From: UBA668 sp040081465
GTDB lineage: Bacteria > Actinomycetota > Acidimicrobiia > Acidimicrobiales > Ilumatobacteraceae
Assembly (NCBI GenBank): GCA_040081465.1
Contig: JBEBGL010000001.1
Coordinates: forward strand, 310,001-374,000
DNA: 64,000 nucleotides
Direction of reading: 5' to 3'
The notes under the pieces are model-generated. The model was not told where the DNA came from and searched no databases. It was given only the letters and a program-made list of their open reading frames with translations. The translations under genes and the position numbers were made by a program. Each line of letters opens with the position of its first letter. Positions within the stretch are counted from its first letter, which is position 1. Below, in pieces: positions 24,122 through 32,299 of this stretch.

Positions 24122-24915
24122 TGCCTGAGGGCCACACAATTCATCGGATCGTGAAGGACCACTCGCCGATCCTTGCTGGCAAGCCCGTTGCCGTTTCGTC
24201 ACCACAGGGTCGCTTTGCGGATAGCGCTGCGCTTGTCGACGGCGTGGTTCTGCAGCGCATCGAGCCTTACGGCAAGCATCTGTTCTATTGGTGGGAGAAC
24301 GGGCTTGTCGGGCATGTTCACCTTGGTTTGTTCGGGAAGTACCGCGTTGCGCGTGGGCCTGGCCCGTTTCCGGTAGAGGGTCAGGTGCGCATGCGGCTCG
24401 CGACCGATGCGGGCACGATCGACCTTGCTGGGCCGACTGACTGCAGTATCGGCAGCGCCGATGACCGAGATGCGATCATCGCTCGCCTCGGGCCTGATCC
24501 CCTTCGACGCGATGCGAAGCCCGATCTCGCGCTTGCGCGCATGGCGCGCAGCAAGTTGACGATCGGCGCGGTGCTGCTCGATCAGAAGGTGCTCGCCGGC
24601 GTTGGCAACGTGTTTCGCGCGGAGGCGCTGTTCGTCAACGGCATTCATCCGGAACGGATCACAAGCACTTGCACGCCTGATGAGTTGCGGGCCGTGTGGG
24701 ACACGATCACGGCGATGCTTCGCCAAGGCGTCAAGGACGATCGCATCGTCACTGTTGATCGACGCAAGGTGCCGATCCCGCCTGGCAAGTTCCGCCGAGG
24801 CGACACGACTTACGTGTATCACCGCGAGATCTGTTTGAAGTGCGACTCCCCCGTGCAGACCGTCAAGCTCGGCGGGCGTGCGTGCTACTTCTGTCCCAGC
24901 TGTCAGCCGAACTAG
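24121..24915 (+). CDS. nei: Fpg/Nei-family DNA glycosylase (Nei type)
   Basis: 264 residues. After removal of Met it begins PEGHTIHR: Pro2 is the Schiff-base nucleophile and Glu3 the acid, and the PEGH start is the actinobacterial Nei2 type rather than the Fpg PELPE. The H2TH region contains IGAVLLDQKVLAGVGNVFRAEALF. A zinc finger closes the protein (CLKC and CPSC pairs). It removes oxidised pyrimidines and opens abasic sites. The ATG at 24121 shares a base with the previous stop. The last 53 bases overlap glcE on the other strand. Confidence 0.92.
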   Translation: MPEGHTIHRIVKDHSPILAGKPVAVSSPQGRFADSAALVDGVVLQRIEPYGKHLFYWWENGLVGHVHLGLFGKYRVARGPGPFPVEGQVRMRLATDAGTIDLAGPTDCSIGSADDRDAIIARLGPDPLRRDAKPDLALARMARSKLTIGAVLLDQKVLAGVGNVFRAEALFVNGIHPERITSTCTPDELRAVWDTITAMLRQGVKDDRIVTVDRRKVPIPPGKFRRGDTTYVYHREICLKCDSPVQTVKLGGRACYFCPSCQPN

Positions 24916-25765
24916 ATACGGGGTTCAGTCGGCCAGTTGGATCGAACTCGTGCTTGAGCGCTCGCTCGAGTTGCGCGGCGCGCGCGTCGACGACTGGTGG
25001 AGTCCAGGGCTCGGCGTGATGCACGACTCCGACGCCGACCTCGGCAACAAACCTTCCTGTGAGGGCTGCGACATCGGCTGGCGGTATCACTCGGCGGCTC
25101 CCAGTCGGAAGCGCGGGCGGCCCTTCGCAGGGCTGCATGGCGGCGCTTGCGGCTTGCTCGGCGACATCGGCGGCATGACCCTCAAGCAGCGCCCACACCG
25201 ACTCGCCGTCCCACAACACACTCACCGGTCGATAGAGACGAATGAAGACGTCGTAGGGATCGTTGGCGGCCGCGCGAAACCATTGCGTGTGCGTAGCGAT
25301 TGGCTGCGTGCGCACGATCACATCGCCAAGAAAGCCGAGCGTGCCGCGCGAGCCGACGAGTAGACGGCAAAGATCGAAACCGCTGACGTTCTTGACCGTC
25401 GGTCCTCCGGCTTTGACGACTTCGCCAGTCGCCGACACGTAACGCGCTTGCAGCAACACGTCGCGGATCGGTCCATCGCCCAGTCGACGAATGTCGCTGT
25501 GACCGACTGCGAGCGCTCCCCCGACCGTTCCCGAGGCTGACATTGCGACGCGCTGACCATGCTGGGCCAACGCGGCGTTGAGTTCTGCGACGGGCGTGCC
25601 CGCGCCACACGACGCGATCATCTCGTCGGGCTGCACCCACTCGATTCCGGTCGGGGCGCTCACACAACGCACATCCGGCACCGGGCCACCCCGCGTACCG
25701 AGACCGGCGATCGTCACAGGGCCGCTATTGCCGACAGCTTCGGCGAACGCTGCAAGATCGATCAC
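24863..25765 (-). CDS. glcE: Glycolate oxidase FAD-binding subunit GlcE
   Basis: 300 residues of a truncated FAD_binding_4 protein: TIAGLGTRGGPVPD, ASCGAGTPVAELNAALAQHG, MSASGTVGGALAVGHSDI, KAGGPTVKNVSGFDL and RLLVGSRGTLGFL, ending near FDPTGRLNP. It is the second flavin-type subunit of GlcDEF. The GTG at 25765 overlaps the glcD stop (GTGA) and is preceded by GGAGGG. The C-terminus runs 53 bases into the nei gene on the opposite strand. Confidence 0.9.
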   Translation of the reverse strand: MIDLAAFAEAVGNSGPVTIAGLGTRGGPVPDVRCVSAPTGIEWVQPDEMIASCGAGTPVAELNAALAQHGQRVAMSASGTVGGALAVGHSDIRRLGDGPIRDVLLQARYVSATGEVVKAGGPTVKNVSGFDLCRLLVGSRGTLGFLGDVIVRTQPIATHTQWFRAAANDPYDVFIRLYRPVSVLWDGESVWALLEGHAADVAEQAASAAMQPCEGPPALPTGSRRVIPPADVAALTGRFVAEVGVGVVHHAEPWTPPVVDARAAQLERALKHEFDPTGRLNPVSSSADSWDRSSTHARRA

Positions 25766-27183
25766 ACCCACGCGCCCTCCGGTACGTGCTGCACATCGCC
25801 ACACGCCGCAGGTGACGGCAGCACCTTGAACGGATTGGCGAGCCCAGCCGGATCGAACGCTCGGCGCATCGCCGCCTGCGCCGCGAGGTCAGCCGGACCA
25901 AACATCATTGGCATGAAGTCGCGCTTCTCTAGGCCGATGCCGTGTTCGCCACTCAACACTCCCCCGGCATCGACAGACGCGCGCACGATCTCTTCTCCGG
26001 CAGCGAGCACGCGCTCCATCACGCCCGGGTCGCGCTTGTCGAACACAAGCAGTGGGTGCAGATTGCCGTCGCCGGCGTGGAACACATTCAGCACTTGCAA
26101 CTGATAGCGCTCAGTGATTTCGTAGACCTGACGCAGCACTTGCGGCAACATTCGGCGCGGCACCACCGTGTCGTGCAAGTAGTAGTTCGGCTTGATACGC
26201 GCAATTGCGCCGAACGCCGACTTACGTCCCTTCCACAGCAACGCCCGCTCGGCTTCGTCTTGCGCGATACGCACGGTACGGGCGTGGTGCGAGTTGCCGA
26301 TCTCGATGATGCGCGCAACATCGGCTTCCACACCGTGTGGTAGTCCTGCAACTTCGACCAACAACACTGCGGCGGCGTCTACGGGTAGGTCGGCGTGGAT
26401 GTAAGCCTCGACCGCCTGCACGCAAAGTTGGTCCATCATTTCCAGCGCCGCGGGAACCATGCCGGCGGCGATGATCGCGCTCACCGTCTGCGCGCCGTCT
26501 TCAACGCTGTCGAAGTCCATCAGCATCGTGCGCACTGCCGGCGCGTTTTGCGTCAGTCGCACGCACACCTTTGTCGCGACGCCGAACATTCCTTCGCTGC
26601 CTACGAAGGCTCCACGCAGATCGAGGCCGGTCGACTCGGCCTCGGTGCCGCCGAGTTGCACCACCGAACCGTCGCTCAGCACCACTTCTAGCCCCAGCAC
26701 GTGCGCCGCGGTGACGCCATCGCTGAGGCAATGCGGGCCGCCAGAGTTATTGGCGACGTTGCCACCAATGCTGCAGCTCTGCTGGCTGCTCGGGTCGGGC
26801 GCGAAGTGCAGCCCAAGGTGGGCGACCTGGCGACTGAGATCCAGGTTCAACACCCCTGGCTCGACCCACGCCAGCCGATTGATCCGATCGATCGACAGAA
26901 CGCGATTCATCTTCGTCAGCACGATGACGAGCGCGTGATCGAGAGGGGTCGCGCCACCAGCCAACCCGGTTCCCGCTCCGCGCGCAACGAACGGCACGTT
27001 GTGCCTGTGCGCCGCTCGTAGACACGCCTGAACTTCTTCGGTCGACTTCGGGAAGCACACCGCCCCCGCTGTTCCACCAATATTCGATGCGTCGCGACCG
27101 TAAAGGCCGAGCTCGGTGCTACCGGTTCTGACACGCTCGGGCTCGAGAGCGGCGCGCAGCTCGTCGACGAGCGCGGCGATCAT
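25762..27183 (-). CDS. glcD: Glycolate oxidase subunit GlcD
   Basis: 473 residues, FAD-dependent catalytic subunit. The FAD domain has VCFPKSTEEVQACLRAAHRH, VARGAGTGLAGGATPLD, GGNVANNSGGPHCLSDG and the C-terminal FAD-oxidase part NVFHAGDGNLHPLLVFDKRD and SGEHGIGLEKRDFMP. It oxidises glycolate, and possibly D-lactate, to the 2-oxo acid. ATG 27183 overlaps the upstream gene by four bases. In an aquatic setting it would let the cell use glycolate released by phytoplankton; that is inference. Confidence 0.94.
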   Translation of the reverse strand: MIAALVDELRAALEPERVRTGSTELGLYGRDASNIGGTAGAVCFPKSTEEVQACLRAAHRHNVPFVARGAGTGLAGGATPLDHALVIVLTKMNRVLSIDRINRLAWVEPGVLNLDLSRQVAHLGLHFAPDPSSQQSCSIGGNVANNSGGPHCLSDGVTAAHVLGLEVVLSDGSVVQLGGTEAESTGLDLRGAFVGSEGMFGVATKVCVRLTQNAPAVRTMLMDFDSVEDGAQTVSAIIAAGMVPAALEMMDQLCVQAVEAYIHADLPVDAAAVLLVEVAGLPHGVEADVARIIEIGNSHHARTVRIAQDEAERALLWKGRKSAFGAIARIKPNYYLHDTVVPRRMLPQVLRQVYEITERYQLQVLNVFHAGDGNLHPLLVFDKRDPGVMERVLAAGEEIVRASVDAGGVLSGEHGIGLEKRDFMPMMFGPADLAAQAAMRRAFDPAGLANPFKVLPSPAACGDVQHVPEGAWV

Positions 27184-27542
27184 GCCTGGCGGCGACGGTG
27201 ACCGGCAGCCTCGTTGCGCTCGCGCACCTTGCGCAGCACGATGACCTGGCCAGGCTCGACCGGTTGGCCGTCAACGAACACGGCGTCGCCATCTTGCAAC
27301 TCGTCGGCGAGCGTCGGCGCGTGCGGCGCCTTGCCTGTGATGCGTGCAACTAGTTCGACTTGCTTGGCCTTAATCGTTTGCTTTGCATCGTCGGCCATGT
27401 CGCGCACGCGCTCAGCTGCCTTATGCGCCAGGTTCGACGGTGCCAATTCGGCAGCCGCAGCTCTCACTTTCTTCCTGGCCACGGTGGCACCCGCCACGCC
27501 CACTGCCGCCCCACCCATGAACCACGTCAGTCGCTTCATCAT
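27180..27542 (-). CDS. Membrane-anchored protein of unknown function
   Basis: 120 residues. An N-terminal hydrophobic segment (LTWFMGGAAVGVAGATVARKK, residues 5-25) could anchor it or act as an uncleaved signal. It is followed by a helical charged region (AAERVRDMADDAKQTIKAKQ) and an Asp-rich tail (ADELQDGDAVFVDGQPVEPG). Similar small proteins occur near rarA or alaS in actinobacteria. ATG 27542 overlaps the rarA stop, and the end overlaps glcD, both by four bases, tying DNA maintenance and glycolate genes into one transcript. Confidence 0.75.
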   Translation of the reverse strand: MMKRLTWFMGGAAVGVAGATVARKKVRAAAAELAPSNLAHKAAERVRDMADDAKQTIKAKQVELVARITGKAPHAPTLADELQDGDAVFVDGQPVEPGQVIVLRKVRERNEAAGHRRRQA

Positions 27543-28816
27543 GGTTGACGCTTCTCCATTCGTTCGGCTACAGCGGCCTCCGCACCGTGCTGCGTTGGCT
27601 CGTAGTAACGCTTGTCGGCCTGCTCGGTCGGAAGATACTGCTGGTCGATCCAACCGTCGGGATGATCGTGAGGGTAGTCGTAACCAACGCCGTGCCCGAG
27701 GCTCTTCGCCCCTTGATAGTGGGCATCGCGCAGGTGTGCGGGCACCTCGCCCACCGCACCCTCCTGCACGTCGGTGCGCGCATTCCAGATTGCGAGCGCC
27801 GCGCGATTGCTCTTCGGCGCAGTTGCGAGATGAATCGCCGCCTGGCTCAGATTGAGCTGCGCCTCGGGCAGTCCGACGTGTTCTAACGCGTGTGCGGCCG
27901 CCACCGCCACCTGCAGCGCCATCGGGTCGGCCATCCCGACGTCTTCGCTGGCGAAGATGATCATTCGTCGTGCGATGAAGCGCGCGTCTTCGCCGGCTTC
28001 CAACATGCGGGCCAGGTAGTACACCGACGCCTGCGGATCACTGCCGCGCATGCTCTTGATGAACGCGCTGACCACGTCGTAGTGATCGTCGCGGCCGTAG
28101 CGCAGCGCACTGGTACCCAGTGCCTGTTCGACGTGCTCGAGCGTCACTTCACCAGGCGTCGCCAACGCGACGGCGACCTCGAGCGCGGTGAGCACCTGTC
28201 GGCCGTCACCACCTGCGCGGTCGGCGAGATGCGCGACCGCCTCGGGAGTCGCAGTGCGACCTTCGGCCTGCAGACCGCGAGCGATCAAGATCTCGATGTC
28301 GGCCTTGGCGAGTGGCTCTAGCCGAAACAGTGTGCTGCGACTACGCAGCGGGGGGTTCACCTCGAAGAACGGGTTTTCGGTTGTCGCGCCGATCAGCGTG
28401 AGCGTTCCGTCCTCAACCGCTGGCAGCAGCGCGTCCTGCTGCGCCTTCGAGAAGCGATGAATCTCGTCGAGAAACAGAATCGTGCCGCGGCCGTGTTCGC
28501 CGAGTCGCTGGCGCGCACGCTCAATCACCTCGCGCACGTCCTTCACACCCGCGCTCACCGCACTCATCTGTTCGAACGCGCGCTTCGTGCTGCCGGCGAC
28601 GGCCAGCGCGAGCGTCGTCTTGCCGGTGCCCGGTGGTCCCCAGAAGATCGCGCTCGTCAGCCGATCCTGTTCGACCAATCGACGCAACGCCTTGCCTGGG
28701 CCAACCAAGTGTTCCTGCCCGACAACATCGTCGAGGGTTCGCGGCCTGAGGCGCGCAGCAAGCGGAGCCTGCGTCCGCAGCAGATTCTCGGCGGTCGCGG
28801 AGAACAGATCGCTCAT
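27539..28816 (-). CDS. rarA: Replication-associated recombination protein A (MgsA/RarA)
   Basis: 425-residue AAA+ ATPase of the RarA/Mgs1/WRNIP1 family, acting at stalled forks. Motifs: PLAARLRPRTLDDVVGQEHLVG, Walker A FWGPPGTGKTTLAL, Walker B TILFLDEIHRFSKAQQD, sensor 1 LIGATTENPFFEVN, and the C-terminal tetramerisation region with RMIIFASEDVGMADP. The ATG at 28816 overlaps the NUDIX stop by four bases. Confidence 0.95.
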   Translation of the reverse strand: MSDLFSATAENLLRTQAPLAARLRPRTLDDVVGQEHLVGPGKALRRLVEQDRLTSAIFWGPPGTGKTTLALAVAGSTKRAFEQMSAVSAGVKDVREVIERARQRLGEHGRGTILFLDEIHRFSKAQQDALLPAVEDGTLTLIGATTENPFFEVNPPLRSRSTLFRLEPLAKADIEILIARGLQAEGRTATPEAVAHLADRAGGDGRQVLTALEVAVALATPGEVTLEHVEQALGTSALRYGRDDHYDVVSAFIKSMRGSDPQASVYYLARMLEAGEDARFIARRMIIFASEDVGMADPMALQVAVAAAHALEHVGLPEAQLNLSQAAIHLATAPKSNRAALAIWNARTDVQEGAVGEVPAHLRDAHYQGAKSLGHGVGYDYPHDHPDGWIDQQYLPTEQADKRYYEPTQHGAEAAVAERMEKRQP

Positions 28817-29265
28817 AGCGAGCCGAGCACGCGTTCGTATGGCCCGCGTCGCCACTCGACGACGTGATCAACCAACCAGCGAGGCTTGACCCACATCCAG
28901 GCGACGAACTCACTGCCGTCGGGAGTCGGCTCAATGTCGGGGGACACGGCATCGAACAAGAACCATCTCTGCGTCTGGCCGATGCGCTCACGAGGACCTG
29001 TCTTACGTGCCCGCACCTCGGGTGGCCATTCGTACGCCAACCATTCGGGAAACTCAGCGCGCAGGGCGACTTGCGTCGCGTCAAGGCCGGTCTCCTCCTT
29101 CAGTTCGCGCCACGCACCATCGATCGGCTGCTCGCCCGAGTTCAGCCCACCCTGCGGTAGCTGCCAACTGCCCGGCGCGTCGACCCGCTCAAACGCCAAC
29201 ACTTGCCGACGTCGCGGATGACAAACAACGATCACCACCCCCGCCCGAAAGTGCGCGCTAGCCAC
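28813..29265 (-). CDS. NUDIX hydrolase (RppH/Ap4A-hydrolase-like)
   Basis: 150 residues with a complete Nudix box, GGLNSGEQPIDGAWRELKEE followed by TGL. WQLPQGGL before it and the RWFLFDA strand after it match the RppH/diadenosine-polyphosphate hydrolase branch. RNA 5' pyrophosphohydrolase or Ap4A cleavage is likely, but substrate cannot be decided. Starting at GTG 29265, three bases after aspS, it is close to an aminoacyl-tRNA synthetase, an enzyme class that makes Ap4A as a by-product. Confidence 0.87.
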   Translation of the reverse strand: MASAHFRAGVVIVVCHPRRRQVLAFERVDAPGSWQLPQGGLNSGEQPIDGAWRELKEETGLDATQVALRAEFPEWLAYEWPPEVRARKTGPRERIGQTQRWFLFDAVSPDIEPTPDGSEFVAWMWVKPRWLVDHVVEWRRGPYERVLGSL

Positions 29266-29268
29266 TCG

Positions 29269-31011
29269 CTAGGCCTTCGGTGGCAGCACTCTTATGCCCA
29301 AGTCGTCTAATTGCTTTTGGGCTACTGGGGTTGGTGCGTTGGTCATCGGGTCCATGCCGGATTGGGTCTTCGGGAAAGCGATGACCTCGCGAATGTTTTC
29401 TTCGCCCGCGAAGATGGCTACGAGGCGATCGATGCCCAGTCCGAAGCCGCCGTGCGGCGGCGCGCCGTACTTGAACGGGTTAAGGAAGAAGCCGAAACGC
29501 TTCTGCGCTTCCTCGTCACTGATGCCAAGCAGGCGGAACACACGCGACTGCAGTTCTGGCTGATGAATACGAATCGAACCCGAGCCAAGTTCCCAGCCGT
29601 TCAGCACTAGGTCGTACGCCTGACTACGCACCTTCAGCGGCTCGGTCTCGAGCATGTGCACATCGTCGGGGTGCGGTTGCGTGAATGGATGGTGACCAGG
29701 GCGCGGGCGACCTGTCACTTCGTCGACGCCGATGAACATCGGGAAGTCAATGACCCACAGGTAGCGATACGGACCCTCATGCACCGGCGGACGACCGAGG
29801 TCGTTACGCAACGTGCCGAGCACCTCACACGTGATCGACCACTCGTCGGCAACGATCAGCAACAAGTCACCAGGCGCAGCGGAGAGAGACGACTTCAGCG
29901 CGCTCTGTTCTGTGTCGCTGAGGAACTTTGCTACTGGCGATTCGAGCGAACCGTCGGCGGCAACCTTCAGCCACACCAATCCCTTGGCGCCGATCTTCTT
30001 TGCCTTGTCGGTGAGGCCGTCGAGTTTGTTACGGCCCATCTCTTCGGCCTTGCCCGTGGCGTTGATCCCCTTGATCGTCGATGCACCAGCGAATGCCTTG
30101 AACTCAGTGGCACTGAACACGGAAGTCAGATCTTTGAGCTCCATCCCGAAGCGCAAGTCGGGCTTGTCGACTCCGAAGCGGTTCATTGCGTCGTGCCACG
30201 TCATCTTCTCGATTGCAGCCTCCGGCTGTCCGGCGGCAGCGGCAGCGGCGAGCACAGCTGCGCCGATCGCGTTGTGCACATCGTCTTGGTCGACGAAGCT
30301 CATCTCGGCGTCGAGTTGCATGAACTCGTACTGCCGATCGGCACGCAAGTCTTCATCGCGCAGGCAACGTGCGAGCTGGTAGTAGCGATCGATACCCGCA
30401 ACCATCAACAACTGCTTGAACAACTGCGGACTCTGCGGCAACGCGTAGAAGGAACCCGGTTGCTGGCGACTGGGCACGATGAACTCGCGGGCACCCTCTG
30501 GCGTGGAAGGAACCAGCATCGGCGTCTCGACCTCGACGAACCCCTGCCCCTCCATCGAGGTGCGGATCGCGGAGTTCACCGCTGCACGCAGTCGCAAGTT
30601 GCGCTGCATGCGCTCGCGCCGAATGTCGATGTAGCGGTGCTGCAGGCGCGTGTTCTCCGCAACCTGATCGGCGCGCTCGTTCACCGGGAACGGCGGCGCC
30701 TCGGCAACGTTGAGAATGTCGACAACACAGTCCTGTAGCTCGATGCCGCCTGTTGCGAGACGATCGTTACGACTCTCGGCGGGCCGCTCGGCCACAACAC
30801 CGGTGATGCGCACGACATACTCGGGCCGCACATCAACAGCGTTGTCGACCACGCATTGCGTGACACCGGTGTGGTCGCGCAGGTCGACGAACGCGAGCTT
30901 CTCGCCGTGCTCGCGACGACTAGCAACCCAACCCGTGAGCGTCGCCTTCTGTCCAATGTGTTCGGTGCGCAATTCGCCGCATTGATGGGTGCGCATGCTG
31001 GTGGAGGTCAT
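29269..31011 (-). CDS. aspS: Aspartyl-tRNA synthetase
   Basis: 580-residue class II synthetase of bacterial type. It has an N-terminal OB-fold anticodon domain (GQKATLTGWVASRREHGEK), motif 2 YQLARCLRDEDLRADRQYEF, the GAD insertion domain, and motif 3 GGFGLGIDRLVAIFAGEENI followed by REVIAFPK. ATG 31011 overlaps the hisS stop by four bases; a second ATG at 30996 is possible. The C-terminus is ordinary. Whether it is discriminating (Asp only) cannot be judged here. Confidence 0.95.
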   Translation of the reverse strand: MTSTSMRTHQCGELRTEHIGQKATLTGWVASRREHGEKLAFVDLRDHTGVTQCVVDNAVDVRPEYVVRITGVVAERPAESRNDRLATGGIELQDCVVDILNVAEAPPFPVNERADQVAENTRLQHRYIDIRRERMQRNLRLRAAVNSAIRTSMEGQGFVEVETPMLVPSTPEGAREFIVPSRQQPGSFYALPQSPQLFKQLLMVAGIDRYYQLARCLRDEDLRADRQYEFMQLDAEMSFVDQDDVHNAIGAAVLAAAAAAGQPEAAIEKMTWHDAMNRFGVDKPDLRFGMELKDLTSVFSATEFKAFAGASTIKGINATGKAEEMGRNKLDGLTDKAKKIGAKGLVWLKVAADGSLESPVAKFLSDTEQSALKSSLSAAPGDLLLIVADEWSITCEVLGTLRNDLGRPPVHEGPYRYLWVIDFPMFIGVDEVTGRPRPGHHPFTQPHPDDVHMLETEPLKVRSQAYDLVLNGWELGSGSIRIHQPELQSRVFRLLGISDEEAQKRFGFFLNPFKYGAPPHGGFGLGIDRLVAIFAGEENIREVIAFPKTQSGMDPMTNAPTPVAQKQLDDLGIRVLPPKA

Positions 31012-32273
31012 GACAATGCTTTCTTCAAGTGGGAGATCAATTCTGTTCGGGGAATGGTTGCTTGCTCGTCCGAGCGCTCGCCGCGAAGGGGACGAACTGC
31101 GACTGCTGCTGCATCGAGTTCGTCGGTGCCGATGATGACGCCGAACTTCGCGCCACTCTTGTCGGCCGACTTCATCTGGCTCTTCATGCTGCGCTGCTCA
31201 AAGGCACGATCCGCACTGATGCCCGCGGCACGCAACTCCGTGGTGATACGCAATGCTTCGAGCCCACCGGTGGTGTCGACGACGAACACATCAACGTCGA
31301 CAGACGGGGCCGCGAATACGCCTTCGTCGTCGCACGCAATCAGCGTTCGATCGAGACCGAGTCCGAAACCGATGCCTGGGGTGGCAGGTCCGCCGAGCGC
31401 CTCGACAAGGCCGTCATAGCGCCCGCCGCCACCGAGCGCGTTCTGTGCGGACTCGAACGTGCCGCCCACGAACTCGAATGTTGTATGGCGGTAATAGTCG
31501 AGGCCACGCACGAGCCCGGCGTCGACAGTGAATGGAATTCCCAGCGCGCTTAGACCTGATTGCACTGTCTCGAAGAACGCAGCGGCGGCCGGGCTGTAGA
31601 AGTCGGCGATCTGCGGAGCGTTGGCGAGCAGCGCGACATCCTGCGGACGTTTGGAATCCAGCACGCGCAGCGCGTTCTTCTGCAGCGTGGCGGCGGATTC
31701 TGGGCTCAGCGTGTCGATGTTGGCCTCAAAGTAGGCATGCAAGGCCTCGACGTAACGCGCCCGATCCTCCGGCTCGCCGAGCGAGTTGACCAGCAGCGTC
31801 ACCTGGCGCAGACCTAGCGCGCGATAGAACTCCCAGCCCAACGCGATGATCTCGACGTCGACATATGGGTCGTCGGAACCGAGCACCTCGATATCGACCT
31901 GATCGAACTGGCGATAGCGCCCACGCTGCGGCCGCTCGTAACGGAACTGCGAACCAGCGGCCCACACCTTCCAAGGGCTCGGCGGCCGGTGTTGCACGAA
32001 CGCACGACAGATCGACGCCGTCAGCTCGGGGCGCAGCGCGACGTGCCTGCCACCCTTGTCGACGAAGTCATACATTTCCTTGGTGACGATGTCAGTCGCC
32101 TCTCCGATGCGTTGAAAGACACCGAGATCCTCGAGCAACGGCGGCATGATCTGCCGGTAGCCGGCCGCTTCAACAACTCCAGCAAAGACGTCGACAAATG
32201 CGCGCCAGCGAGCTGATTCGGGCGCCAAGATGTCACGCATTCCGGGGCTTGTCTGAAACTCGGGCACGGCCAT
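31008..32273 (-). CDS. hisS: Histidyl-tRNA synthetase
   Basis: 421-residue class II synthetase. It has TSPGMRDILAPESARWRAF at the N-terminus, ALRPELTASICRAFVQH and SQFRYERPQRGRYRQFDQVD (motif 2), the HisA motif LVRGLDYYRHTTFEF, and GIGFGLGLDRTLIA (motif 3). The C-terminal anticodon domain completes it. It starts at ATG 32273, 26 bases after rel, and overlaps aspS. Confidence 0.95.
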   Translation of the reverse strand: MAVPEFQTSPGMRDILAPESARWRAFVDVFAGVVEAAGYRQIMPPLLEDLGVFQRIGEATDIVTKEMYDFVDKGGRHVALRPELTASICRAFVQHRPPSPWKVWAAGSQFRYERPQRGRYRQFDQVDIEVLGSDDPYVDVEIIALGWEFYRALGLRQVTLLVNSLGEPEDRARYVEALHAYFEANIDTLSPESAATLQKNALRVLDSKRPQDVALLANAPQIADFYSPAAAAFFETVQSGLSALGIPFTVDAGLVRGLDYYRHTTFEFVGGTFESAQNALGGGGRYDGLVEALGGPATPGIGFGLGLDRTLIACDDEGVFAAPSVDVDVFVVDTTGGLEALRITTELRAAGISADRAFEQRSMKSQMKSADKSGAKFGVIIGTDELDAAAVAVRPLRGERSDEQATIPRTELISHLKKALS

Positions 32274-32299
32274 CCAGGCTACCGGTGTGCCTCCGCCCG

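Noticed and set aside
24863..24915. Frameshift as cause of the glcE/nei overlap
   Set aside because: Both reading frames are intact and each ends with family-like sequence (FDPTGRLNP for GlcE, the CPSC zinc pair for Nei) near the expected length.
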